From: an uncultured Lachnospiraceae bacterium | Lineage (GTDB): Bacteria > Bacillota > Clostridia > Lachnospirales > Lachnospiraceae | Reading direction: 5' to 3' | Length of the DNA: 51,083 nt | NCBI GenBank assembly: GCA_910577825.1 | Contig: CAJTOK010000023.1 | Span: forward strand, 1-51,083 | Part shown: piece by piece, positions 1 to 7,895 of the stretch | How the letters are laid out: each line of letters starts with the position of its first letter | Position numbering within the stretch: position 1 is the first letter of the stretch | Program-made: the position numbers and the translations under genes | The notes under the pieces: model-generated | Told to the model about the DNA's origin: nothing | The model's database searches: none | Seen by the model: the letters and a program-made list of their open reading frames with translations, nothing else

Positions 1-70
1 TCCCTTGTCTATTATAACAGATTTTTTATATCATGTCCAAAAGACTAATTGAAGATGTTAAGAAAAAAGC

Positions 71-99
71 TTGACAAACATATTCCCAGTTGCTATAAT
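71..99 (+). promoter_or_regulatory. Sigma-A promoter of rpmF
   Basis: TTGACA at 71-76 and TATAAT at 94-99 with a 17-base spacer: both hexamers match the consensus. It lies 44 bases upstream of the rpmF start, so transcription should begin at about 106. Confidence 0.85.
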
Positions 100-143
100 T
101 GGAAAAGTGCTGATATGGAAGTAACTAGGAGGTGGAATATAAA

Positions 144-326
144 ATGTCAATTTGTCCAAAGAATAAATCTTCAAAGTCACGCAGGGACAAGAGAAGAGCA
201 AACTGGAAAATGACTGTACCAAATTTAGTAAAGTGCAGTAAATGTGGGGCTTTAATGATGTCACACAGAGTATGTAAATCATGTGGTTCATATAATAAGA
301 GAGAAATTATTGCAGAAGCTGAATAG
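144..326 (+). CDS. rpmF: 50S ribosomal protein L32
   Basis: Ribosomal protein L32, a small component of the large ribosomal subunit. The 60-residue product begins MSICPKNKSSKSRRDKRR, the usual L32 N-terminus, and carries two CxxC pairs (CSKCG and CKSCG) of the zinc-binding form of L32. The start is set at the ATG at 144 because AGGAGGTGG (127-135) sits just upstream and because homologues begin with this Met; an earlier in-frame ATG at 132 falls inside the ribosome binding site. It has its own consensus promoter and a strong terminator, so it can be transcribed alone, although in Clostridia a DUF177 (YceD) gene often precedes it. The last codons and the terminator are repeated in decayed form at 932-1011. 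Confidence 0.95.
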   Translation: MSICPKNKSSKSRRDKRRANWKMTVPNLVKCSKCGALMMSHRVCKSCGSYNKREIIAEAE

Positions 327-340
327 GCATGGTACAGAGA

Positions 341-378
341 GCCAGCGTATCTATAAAAGATATGCTGGCTTTTTTTAT
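341..378 (+). terminator. Rho-independent terminator of rpmF
   Basis: GCCAGCGTATCT (341-352) pairs with AGATATGCTGGC (358-369), followed by a run of seven T. It lies 15 bases after the rpmF stop. Confidence 0.85.
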
Positions 379-420
379 TATGCGTTTCCCATGTTTTTTT
401 AAATTATTCTATGAGGATAG

Positions 421-873
421 CAAATAAATTATACCAATGATATACTTAAATTTTTTTATGTTGTTGCTAATGACTTGTTCCAGGAAATGGTTGGTGAGAA
501 TTACCTGCGTAAAAATTACTGGAAATATCTTAGCGAAGTAATAATTATGATGTACCATACAGCGAAATTATATTCTGATATGGGGAAGAATGTACTGGTT
601 GATGGTATTTTAACTGAGAGAGAGGAGATAAAACCCCATTACCGCCAGTTATTAGAAATATTAAAGGATAATCCGCTTGATATAGTGGAAGTATTTTGTC
701 CGCTGGAGATTTGCAGGCAGCGTAATATTATCCGTGGGGACAGATATGAAACACAGTCACAGGAACAGTATGATTTAATGGCTGGAAATATTAAGTATAG
801 TACCAGAGTTGATACAAGCATATACAGCCCGGGGGAGTGTGCAGAAAAGATTATCTGTGAATTATTTAATTAA
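421..873 (+). pseudogene. 5'-truncated chloramphenicol phosphotransferase-like kinase fragment
   Basis: The open frame runs from just after a stop at 418 to the TAA at 871-873. The readable part (VVANDLFQEMVGENYL, LVDGILTER, VFCPLEICRQRNIIRGDR) resembles chloramphenicol phosphotransferase-like P-loop kinases, including the region after the P-loop, the lid-like RxxxRGDR segment and the C-terminal helix. What is missing is the N-terminal 20-25 residues with the GxxxSGKT nucleotide-binding loop; no such motif is encoded upstream in any frame before rpmF. There is no ribosome binding site in front of the first usable start (TTG 475). I read it as a fragment unable to bind ATP, not a working kinase. 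It is sandwiched between rpmF and a decayed copy of the rpmF 3' end, which fits arrival or rearrangement by duplication. Family assignment is from motif recognition only. Confidence 0.6.
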
Positions 874-931
874 CAAAACCGGGAAAAAGCCATGGCTTGA
901 CTGGAACGTATAAGAATGTTAAACTATACAG

Positions 932-1011
932 GAAGAAATTATTGCAAAAGCTGGATAAGCTAGTGCAGAGAGCCAGTATATCTATAAAATATGGGTATGT
1001 TGGTTTTTTTG
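932..1011 (+). repeat. Decayed duplicate of rpmF 3' end plus terminator
   Basis: This stretch aligns with 301-378: GAAATTATTGCAAAAGCTGGATAA mirrors the last rpmF codons (EIIA-A plus stop), followed by CAGAGAGCCAG, a weakened hairpin and a T run. The offset between copies is 631-632 bases, with scattered substitutions and one indel. The copy still looks able to act as a weak terminator upstream of the RNase G gene. Confidence 0.75.
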
Positions 1012-1057
1012 CACTTGTTTTTATAATAACTACTATAACCAGAAAGGCGGCTTTTAT

Positions 1058-2248
1058 ATGACAGATGAGTTAATTATTATAAGGAAAGATAATAAAATCA
1101 TTACTGCCACAATAGAAGATTCCCGCATTACCGGGCTGCAGGCAGAAAATGCAGAGGAAAAAAGCGTGCTTGGCAATATATATATTGGCAAGGTAAGGAA
1201 TATTGTTAAAAATATAAATGCTGCTTTTGTTGAATTTGAGAAAGGGAAGACAGGCTATCTTTCACTGGATATGAAGCAATGCCCCATACATACAGATGGT
1301 GTGCATTACCAGGAAGGGCGTGTGCTTATTGGTGATGAAATCATTGTACAAGTTGAAAGGGAAGCTGTTAAGACCAAACCGCCTACGCTTACAGGCAGTT
1401 TAAGCCTTCCAGGCAGGTATATGGTGCTTGTTTCAGAGGGTGGCAGGAACAGCATTTCATCTAAAATACGTGATAAGGATATAAGAAACCGCCTTTTGGG
1501 GATAAACAGCCAGTATGTTACAGAAGAATATGGCTTTATTGCAAGGACTAACAGTGCAGATGCAGGTACAGAGGAAATTATTAGTGAAATAGAAATGCTT
1601 ATAGGGAAATATAAAGATATAGCAGGTTATGGAAAGCATAAAGCAGCATTTTCATGCCTTTACAGTGCACCGCCTGGATACATTGGCAGCATTATTAATT
1701 CATATAATGGCAGGCTTGGCAGAATCTGGACTGATGACCAGGAAATATATAATAATATAAAAGCATTTCTTGGGGAAAGGGAAAATTTGCTTGCTGCCAG
1801 GCTGGGATTCTGGGACAACAGTAATGGCAGGCTTGAAGCTGTATATAACATACCAAAGACGCTGGAACGTGCCCTTATGCCAAAAGTCTGGCTTAAAAGC
1901 GGGGCATATATTATTATACAGCCGGCAGAAGCACTTGTTGCCATTGATGTTAATACGGGAAAAGCAATTTCAAAGAAAAAAGATGTACAGAAAACTTTTC
2001 TTAAAGTAAACCTTGAGGCAGCAAAAGAAATAGCTGTGCAGTTAAGGCTCAGGAACCTTTCAGGCATAATAATTATTGACTTTATAGATATGGAAGATGA
2101 AGAAAACCACAAATTATTAATGGAATGCCTGCGCCATGAATTTGCAAAAGACAGCGTACAGACAAAACTTGTTGATATGACAAAGCTCGGGCTTATAGAG
2201 GTAACACGGAAGAAAACCAGGAAACCGCTTTATATGCAGATGCTTTGA
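1058..2248 (+). CDS. rng: Ribonuclease E/G family endoribonuclease
   Basis: Single-strand-specific endoribonuclease of the RNase E/G family, acting in rRNA maturation and mRNA decay. The 396-residue product has an N-terminal S1-like RNA-binding segment (VLGNIYIGKVRNIVKNINAAFVEF, about residues 38-62), then the catalytic core with AIDVNTGKA and IIDFIDMEDEENH, which carry the two Mg-binding aspartates. It stops right after GLIEVTRKKTRKPL and so lacks the CPxCxG zinc link that follows this point in E. coli RNase G and RNase E; it is about 90 residues shorter than E. coli RNase G. The ATG is preceded by AGAAAGGCGGC. The stop is 15 bases before the next gene, suggesting cotranscription with the dehydrogenase. 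Confidence 0.85.
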   Translation: MTDELIIIRKDNKIITATIEDSRITGLQAENAEEKSVLGNIYIGKVRNIVKNINAAFVEFEKGKTGYLSLDMKQCPIHTDGVHYQEGRVLIGDEIIVQVEREAVKTKPPTLTGSLSLPGRYMVLVSEGGRNSISSKIRDKDIRNRLLGINSQYVTEEYGFIARTNSADAGTEEIISEIEMLIGKYKDIAGYGKHKAAFSCLYSAPPGYIGSIINSYNGRLGRIWTDDQEIYNNIKAFLGERENLLAARLGFWDNSNGRLEAVYNIPKTLERALMPKVWLKSGAYIIIQPAEALVAIDVNTGKAISKKKDVQKTFLKVNLEAAKEIAVQLRLRNLSGIIIIDFIDMEDEENHKLLMECLRHEFAKDSVQTKLVDMTKLGLIEVTRKKTRKPLYMQML

Positions 2249-2263
2249 AAGATTGGAGCAGAA

Positions 2264-3352
2264 ATGGAATTTTATATACCTACAAAGATTTACCATGAAG
2301 ATAATGCAGTATTAAAACACGGTGATGAAATTGCCTCACTTGGCAGGAAAGCCATTATAATTACAGGCAGAAACTCTGCTGTACTGACAGGGGCGCTTGA
2401 AGATGTTATAAAGGTACTTGAAGATAATAATACAGAATATATTTTTTATGACGTAGAACAAAACCCGTCTGTTGCCACAGTAATGGGGGCAGCAGATGCC
2501 GGCAGGAAATATGGTGCAGATTTTGTTATAGGGATAGGCGGCGGTTCACCTATGGATGCCGCAAAAGCTGTTGCGCTTATGGTACAGAACAGGGATACAC
2601 CAGAAGAAGTATTATACCAGCCGCTTAAACTTAAATCGCTCCCTGTAGCAGAAATACCTACTACATGCGGTACAGGTTCAGAAGTTACCCCTTATGCAAT
2701 ACTTACAAGAAATGATATTAAGACAAAACAGAGCATAAGCCACAGGATATACCCGGCAATAGCATGTATTGATGCAAAGTACCTTGATGCAGCACCTTCA
2801 CATATAATAAGAAATACTGCAATAGATGCACTGGGCCATCTGCTTGAAAGCTATTTTAATGCAAATGCAACAGAATACAGCCGCCTGCTAAGCATTAACG
2901 GAATAGAAAAATGGGCAGAAAATAAAAATGCACTGGCAGAAAAGGAATTTACAAAAGATAATTATAACGGGCTTTTACTCGCCTCAACACTGGCAGGAAT
3001 GGCAATATCACATACAGGCACATCACTTCCGCATGGGCTTAGTTATTACCTGACATATAATAAAGGAATAGCACATGGAAGGGCTGTGGGTGTATTTCTT
3101 GCCAGCTATCTTTATCTTATGGAGAAAAACTCCATTCCGGGCTATAAAGACATAATCTCTAAAATGGGATTTAAAAATATTAAGGAATTTAAAGAATTTA
3201 TAGAAAACTGCATTGGATACATTCCATTTAATGAAGAAGATAAAGAAAATATGGTTAAAGAAATAAAAGACAACCCTAAGAAACTTTTATCAATGCCGTT
3301 TGAAGCAAAAGAAGATGATATAAGGGAAATTATAAATTACAAAGTTAATTAA
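2264..3352 (+). CDS. Iron-containing alcohol dehydrogenase
   Basis: Group III (Fe-ADH) NAD(P)-dependent dehydrogenase of 362 residues. Visible family features are the dinucleotide-binding GIGGGSPMDAAKA (about residues 90-102), the EIPTTCGTGSEVTP segment, and metal-ligand regions DALGHLLESY and HGLSYYLTYNKGIAHG with the histidines expected to hold the metal. It probably reduces short-chain aldehydes or related carbonyl substrates to alcohols, a redox-balancing step in fermentation; the substrate cannot be read from sequence. The ATG at 2264 follows GATTGGAGCAG, a modest ribosome binding site, 15 bases after the RNase G stop. No N-terminal aldehyde dehydrogenase domain is present, so it is not an AdhE-type fusion. 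Confidence 0.85.
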   Translation: MEFYIPTKIYHEDNAVLKHGDEIASLGRKAIIITGRNSAVLTGALEDVIKVLEDNNTEYIFYDVEQNPSVATVMGAADAGRKYGADFVIGIGGGSPMDAAKAVALMVQNRDTPEEVLYQPLKLKSLPVAEIPTTCGTGSEVTPYAILTRNDIKTKQSISHRIYPAIACIDAKYLDAAPSHIIRNTAIDALGHLLESYFNANATEYSRLLSINGIEKWAENKNALAEKEFTKDNYNGLLLASTLAGMAISHTGTSLPHGLSYYLTYNKGIAHGRAVGVFLASYLYLMEKNSIPGYKDIISKMGFKNIKEFKEFIENCIGYIPFNEEDKENMVKEIKDNPKKLLSMPFEAKEDDIREIINYKVN

Positions 3353-3394
3353 AAATATTAATAAAATTCCAGCCGGATGAAAGGGTTTGCCAAT

Positions 3395-3664
3395 ATGTTC
3401 AGGTTATGTGCCAGAGAGATTAAAAACGGGAAATTTTTTAAAGATATAACAATAAGTGATATGGCAGAAAGCAAAAGCAGGACTAAAAAGATTTTTGATG
3501 CTGTTGATGAAATCTGTTATGAATTTGATTTAAGCAGGCCCGTATGGCTTGATAAAAATATTAATGAATTTAAACGGAGGGATAAAACAAGGTTTAACCA
3601 GGACAATTTTATTGATTCTGTTGATTTTGATTACCTTGAGATACAAGTAATAGAAGAAGATTAA
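3395..3664 (+). CDS. Small protein of unknown function
   Basis: An 89-residue protein that I do not recognise. The start is placed at ATG 3395 because AAAGGG (3380-3385) sits nine bases before it; an in-frame ATG at 3377 has no ribosome binding site. The sequence is mixed charged (SDMAESKSRTKKIFDAVDE, then an acidic tail ending EED), with no signal peptide, membrane segment or cysteine pair beyond isolated Cys residues. It is probably a soluble alpha/beta protein. It follows the dehydrogenase by about 40 bases on the same strand and could share its transcript. No function is proposed. Confidence 0.6.
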   Translation: MFRLCAREIKNGKFFKDITISDMAESKSRTKKIFDAVDEICYEFDLSRPVWLDKNINEFKRRDKTRFNQDNFIDSVDFDYLEIQVIEED

Positions 3665-3691
3665 ATTTTTTTTAAAATAACCACATCCTCT

Positions 3692-3719
3692 TTGATATCT
3701 GCCATTATTGTGATACAAT
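3692..3719 (+). promoter_or_regulatory. Sigma-A promoter of the BspA-like gene
   Basis: TTGATA (3692-3697), 16-base spacer, TACAAT (3714-3719), 67 bases before the start codon at 3787. Confidence 0.6.
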
Positions 3720-3786
3720 TATAGAATATTATACCAGATATAGATTAACATTAATGGTATATTGCTTATATAAGGAGGGAGAGAAT

Positions 3787-6072
3787 ATGTTTAAGATATT
3801 CAAGATACTAACCGCAGTTGTTTTATCAGCATCATTGCTGCCGTCCCAGGTACCGTATGTAACAGCCATCAAGACTGTAAAAGCACCAGAAATAAAAGGC
3901 ATAAGCGCCATAAATATGCCACAGGAAGATACAATTAATGAAGATGTACATAGCAAAGAAGAAATACTGGAACGTATTGATAAAATCAATTCATTAAAAG
4001 GTGCAGATGATTATATATATAACGGTACTGATGGTTCAATAACATGGACTATTGACAGGAACGGGGTGCTTACACTTACAGGCAATGGTGATTATTCTGA
4101 TGTTACTCCTGAAAATACATATCCTAAATGGTACCAGTACCGCAGCTCAATAAGAAGCGCAGTTATTGCCATTACCGGCATACGTTCTGCAAAAAAGATG
4201 TTTGCAGGGTTAAACAACCTGGCAACACTTGATATTACTTATTTTGACGCAAGCCGCCTTACAGACATAAGCCATATGTTTGACGGGTGCAAATCCCTGC
4301 AGAGTGTCAGTTTCAGGACAGTGCCTCTTGTAAATGTAACAGACATGAGCTATATGTTTAATGACTGTGAAAACATTACAAACATTGAACTGGATGGCTG
4401 GTATACAACGAATGTAACCAATATGGCATATATGTTTGCAAACTGTAAAAGACTGCCTGGCTTTGAACTCAGGTCTTTTAATACTTCCAATGTAACTAAT
4501 ATGTCACATATGTTTTATAATTGTGAGAGCTTTGTTTCACTCCATATAAATGATATTGGGTATACAGGTTTTGACACAGGCAATGTAACAGATATGAGCT
4601 ATATGTTTTCAGGCTGCACTAACCTGTGTGATTTTAACCTTTCAACAAATACCATAGAACTTAATACAAGAAAAGTTACTGACATGAAAGGCATGTTTGA
4701 AAACTGCAGGAATGCAAAAATTGACGTTACTAAGTTTGATACAAGCAATGTAACAGACATGAGCTATATGTTTACAGGATGCAAGAACCTTTCTGCATAT
4801 ACAATAAGTAATTTAAGGACTGGCAATGTAACAAACATGAACAGCATGTTTAAAGACTGTACAGCTTACAGTTACCTTGATGTAAGCAATTTTGATACAT
4901 CAAAGGTAACAGATATGAGGAATATGTTTAATAACTGTGAATGTACTATGTTAAGCATGGGCAGGTTTAATACAGCCAGTGTAACAAATATGCACAGCAT
5001 GTTCAGCGGATGCAAGGCATGGAGTTATGACCTTTCCAGTTTTAATACAAGCAATGTAACAGATATGGGTGAGATGTTTAGCAACTGTACTAATATAAGT
5101 GTGCTTGATTTCAGCATGTTTGACATGGGCAAAGTAATTAACGCTATAGGAATGTTTAACGGCTGCACAAGCATGACATTTATTACAGCACCTGCCAATA
5201 TGATTGTAAATATTGATTTGCCAGTATCTAACGGTTATCCGTGGCATGATACTTATGGCAGGGAATACAGGTATATGCTGGGAGGGCAGCCGGTAACAAT
5301 GTATATGAGGAATGAAGCACCTACAGTTCCTGATATGTCAACACCAGTGCCTACACCAAGCCCTACACCAAAAGTAACACCATCACCAACGCCTACGGCA
5401 ACACCAAAGCCAACCATAACACCATCGCCAACACCTACGGCATCACCAACACCTACGGCATCACCAACGCCGTCACCAACTGTAACACCATCGCCAGCAC
5501 CAACAGCGTCACCAACACCAGTGGTAACACCAGAACCAGCAGTAACACCATCAGCAGAACCATCAACAGACCCGGATTTGGCTGTAAAAGGTACTACATG
5601 GCAGATTGGCAATTCAATTTATACAGTTACAGAGAATGGAAATAATATAAGAAATGTAGAATTTTCATTTTCATTAAAAAGCCCGGTAAATTTAAAAATA
5701 CCAAATACTGTTGAGATAGAAGGGGAAACATTTAAAGTTACATCTGTAGGCGACAGGGCACTTTTAAGAAGCAACAATATTGCCAAAGTAGTGATTGGGA
5801 ATAATGTAGAAACCATAGGCAAAAGTGCATTCAGGGAATGTAATGTATTACAGGAAGTCCAGATAGGCAAGAAAGTCAAAGACATTGGTACAAAATGTTT
5901 CTACAAATCAGGGCTTTTAAGGAAAGTAACAATAAAATCAAGCAAGATAAATAATATTTCAAATAAAGCATTTACAGGGATTTCTTCTAAAGCAGTAATA
6001 AAAGTGCCAAAGGAAAAAGCCACAGAATACAGGAATATGATTGGGAGAAAATACCAGTACAAGAAAGTGTAA
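3787..6072 (+). CDS. Secreted BspA-like protein with DUF285 repeats
   Basis: A 761-residue exported surface or secreted protein. ATG 3787 follows AAGGAGGGAGA; the first 30 residues form a signal peptide (MFKIFKILTAVVLSASLLPSQ). Roughly residues 150-465 hold about twelve units of the type FDTSNVTDMSYMFSGCTNL (DUF285 / BspA-type leucine-rich variant), each ending in a Cys. Residues about 518-597 are a Thr/Pro/Ser stalk of repeated TPTPSPTP and TPTASPTP. The last 150 residues are an LRR_5-like BspA domain (IGKSAFRECNVLQEV, ISNKAFTGISSKAVI). No LPxTG motif or obvious cell-wall binding domain is present, so the mode of attachment is unknown. Such proteins usually serve adhesion or interbacterial/host contact; that role is inferred. 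A shadow frame opposite the stalk gives a Gly/Val-rich artefact and is not a gene. Confidence 0.85.
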   Translation: MFKIFKILTAVVLSASLLPSQVPYVTAIKTVKAPEIKGISAINMPQEDTINEDVHSKEEILERIDKINSLKGADDYIYNGTDGSITWTIDRNGVLTLTGNGDYSDVTPENTYPKWYQYRSSIRSAVIAITGIRSAKKMFAGLNNLATLDITYFDASRLTDISHMFDGCKSLQSVSFRTVPLVNVTDMSYMFNDCENITNIELDGWYTTNVTNMAYMFANCKRLPGFELRSFNTSNVTNMSHMFYNCESFVSLHINDIGYTGFDTGNVTDMSYMFSGCTNLCDFNLSTNTIELNTRKVTDMKGMFENCRNAKIDVTKFDTSNVTDMSYMFTGCKNLSAYTISNLRTGNVTNMNSMFKDCTAYSYLDVSNFDTSKVTDMRNMFNNCECTMLSMGRFNTASVTNMHSMFSGCKAWSYDLSSFNTSNVTDMGEMFSNCTNISVLDFSMFDMGKVINAIGMFNGCTSMTFITAPANMIVNIDLPVSNGYPWHDTYGREYRYMLGGQPVTMYMRNEAPTVPDMSTPVPTPSPTPKVTPSPTPTATPKPTITPSPTPTASPTPTASPTPSPTVTPSPAPTASPTPVVTPEPAVTPSAEPSTDPDLAVKGTTWQIGNSIYTVTENGNNIRNVEFSFSLKSPVNLKIPNTVEIEGETFKVTSVGDRALLRSNNIAKVVIGNNVETIGKSAFRECNVLQEVQIGKKVKDIGTKCFYKSGLLRKVTIKSSKINNISNKAFTGISSKAVIKVPKEKATEYRNMIGRKYQYKKV

Positions 6073-6077
6073 AAGCC

Positions 6078-6112
6078 AGAACCACCAGAAATATAAACTG
6101 GTGGTTCTTTTG
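6078..6112 (+). terminator. Terminator after the BspA-like gene
   Basis: AGAACCACCAG (6078-6088) pairs with CTGGTGGTTCT (6098-6108), followed by TTTG. It starts six bases after the stop and may also serve the convergent gene on the other strand. Confidence 0.75.
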
Positions 6113-6168
6113 TGCATTATAAAGTATTATAATATTTTTCTATCAGGCAGGTATGGTGTTTCTCTTTA

Positions 6169-7326
6169 TCATAACATTTCTTTAGAACGGTCTGTAATTT
6201 TTTTAATTTCCCCCATGCTTTGCCTTGAAAGTATAGCTTCGTATTTCTCCATTAACTCATAATCAGGTATTTTAAGCAGTCCGTCATAATAAGACAGAAA
6301 ACCATAAACAACCATGGCAGAAAGTATTTCATTACGTGTAGACATGCTTTGTTCTGCTGCACTGTATCCATACAGTTTTACCTGTACAGGTATGCCAGAA
6401 ACCATTTTAACAATATCTTCCCTTACTTCATCTGCATTTTGTTCAATACAATATGCAATCTCATTCATAGGGCCAGTTTCTGTCCAGTAATTCTGGCATA
6501 TGCCATTTTCTAAAGCACAGCATACAGAGTGGGGATTAAAAAGGTGGCGTCCTCCTTCAAGGGAATAGCCATCATACCACATCTGTAAATCTTCATAACA
6601 GACAGAGGGATTATTCTGGCACAGGTTTTTTACTTCATCCTCATTAAAACCAAAATAGTTGTCATAAACAGAACTGTACATAAAATTATATTCATTAAAC
6701 ATATTTAATTCTGAACCGCTTGAATATTTTGCAATAGGAAGTATACCTGTCATATATACAAGGTCTGTATAAGGCTGGTCTTTTAACAGTCCTTTTAAAA
6801 ATCTAAGAAAATGTTTTTTATCATTTTCAGACATAAAATTTTCATTAAAACAAAAATCCCATTCATCAAATATAAATATAAAGGACTGTGAAGAAGATAT
6901 TAAAAAATCACTTATTGAAATACCAGGGCTTTTACGTATATTAAAAAGTTCCTCTATATCAGATATAAGCATATTTTTAATATAATTAATATATTCTGTA
7001 TAAGAATTGTATTCATCTGGTGTTTTGCTAAAATCTATCTGTATAACATTATGCTGGTTCAGATGTTTATTATAAGACGGGTCTTTTGCAATAGCAAGGT
7101 TTTTGAACATTTCGTGGTTATCCTGGTTTCTGGTATAATAAGCCCCCAGCATATTAGCATTTATTGTCTTGCCAAAACGGCGTGGCCTGGTAATACAGAC
7201 AAAACAGTTATCTGTCCCAATGCGTTTATTTAAATGCCCGATTAACTGGCTTTTATCTACATAAGTGTCCCTGCGCAAAGTTTTCTGGAACATAATAGCT
7301 GCATTATCTGTATTTAAATAAAACAT
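6169..7326 (-). CDS. AAA-ATPase-like (DUF1703-type) protein lacking its nuclease tail
   Basis: A 385-residue protein of the AAA-ATPase_like family (often called PD-(D/E)XK nuclease superfamily proteins in gut Clostridia and Bacteroides). Visible features: the opening DTYVDKSQLIGHLN, the Walker A-like RPRRFGKTINANML, the Walker B-like FIFIFDEWDF, and WYDGYSLEGGRHLFNPHSV. Full-length relatives are about 500-570 residues and end with a PD-(D/E)XK (PDDEXK_9) nuclease domain; this one stops at DRSKEML, where the linker to that domain would begin, so the nuclease is missing. The start is supported by GGAGGATTTATA. The biological role of the family is not established; mobile-element or defence functions have been suggested. 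Likely a 3'-truncated gene. Confidence 0.8.
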   Translation of the reverse strand: MFYLNTDNAAIMFQKTLRRDTYVDKSQLIGHLNKRIGTDNCFVCITRPRRFGKTINANMLGAYYTRNQDNHEMFKNLAIAKDPSYNKHLNQHNVIQIDFSKTPDEYNSYTEYINYIKNMLISDIEELFNIRKSPGISISDFLISSSQSFIFIFDEWDFCFNENFMSENDKKHFLRFLKGLLKDQPYTDLVYMTGILPIAKYSSGSELNMFNEYNFMYSSVYDNYFGFNEDEVKNLCQNNPSVCYEDLQMWYDGYSLEGGRHLFNPHSVCCALENGICQNYWTETGPMNEIAYCIEQNADEVREDIVKMVSGIPVQVKLYGYSAAEQSMSTRNEILSAMVVYGFLSYYDGLLKIPDYELMEKYEAILSRQSMGEIKKITDRSKEML

Positions 7327-7357
7327 TATAAATCCTCCCTGATAAAAATTTAAATAA

Positions 7358-7678
7358 TTATTTTTTCATTTCAATCCGTATTGTTGAAACTACTGCATAA
7401 ATAACCATTATAGCAACTATAGCAATAAAGAAATATAACATATACTTAAAGTCTGTTATTATCCAGGCTGCATTTAATGTAAATATAATCCCAATAAGTG
7501 CAAATACAATACCAGACTGCCTGTAGTAAGGTTTTTTATCCATTGTACTGCGTTCTTCTGCTGAAGCATATAGCCAGGCATTATTTAACAGAATCCCTTT
7601 TTCCCTGAACTGGAAGCTGCTTAATATATAAGCAGCCACAGCCAGGCATATACATACAATAATTCCAAATGTATCCAT
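7358..7678 (-). CDS. DUF3784-type small membrane protein
   Basis: A 106-residue integral membrane protein with three predicted transmembrane segments: near the N-terminus (IIVCICLAVAAYILS), the middle (IVFALIGIIFTLNAAWII) and the C-terminus (YMLYFFIAIVAIMVIYAVV). The cytoplasmic or outer loop LLNNAWLYASAEERSTMDKKPYYRQS matches the conserved loop of DUF3784 proteins common in Clostridia. Function is unknown. A strong site, TAAGGAGGGGC, precedes the ATG. It lies 31 bases upstream of the truncated AAA-type gene on the same strand, so the two may be cotranscribed. Confidence 0.75.
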   Translation of the reverse strand: MDTFGIIVCICLAVAAYILSSFQFREKGILLNNAWLYASAEERSTMDKKPYYRQSGIVFALIGIIFTLNAAWIITDFKYMLYFFIAIVAIMVIYAVVSTIRIEMKK

Positions 7679-7812
7679 AAGCAGCCCCTCCTTATTTTTA
7701 TTTGCTTTCTTTCACATAAACAATTCAGAAAACAGCTACCTGCTTATGTTTTAATTTTAACATAAGTGCCTGTATAATGCTACCTTGTAACCTGTATTTA
7801 TAAAAAATCTGT

Positions 7813-7840
7813 TAAAAAAGTTGCATTATAATGCTATAAG
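7813..7840 (+). promoter_or_regulatory. Possible sigma-D (motility) promoter of the chemotaxis receptor
   Basis: TAAA (7813-7816), 16 bases, then GCTATAAG (7833-7840) resembles the TAAA-N15-GCCGATAA motility sigma pattern, 56 bases before the receptor start. The match is partial, and A/T-rich DNA gives such hits by chance. Confidence 0.3.
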
Positions 7841-7895
7841 AGTTACAATAACATAGCCTGCGTGGTAAAGATGGCAGAGAGGAGAACAGATTTTT

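Noticed and set aside
1660..2112. Long minus-strand open frame opposite the RNase G gene
   Set aside because: It mirrors the coding frame of rng, is Ser/Ile-rich with no family resemblance and has no ribosome binding site.
5340..5575. Possible CRISPR-like repeat array
   Set aside because: The repetition is codon-level TPTPSP coding sequence; there are no uniform repeats with unique spacers and no cas genes anywhere in the window.
5253..5612. Gly/Val/Asp repeat protein on the minus strand
   Set aside because: It is the complement of the TPTPSP stalk of the BspA-like protein.
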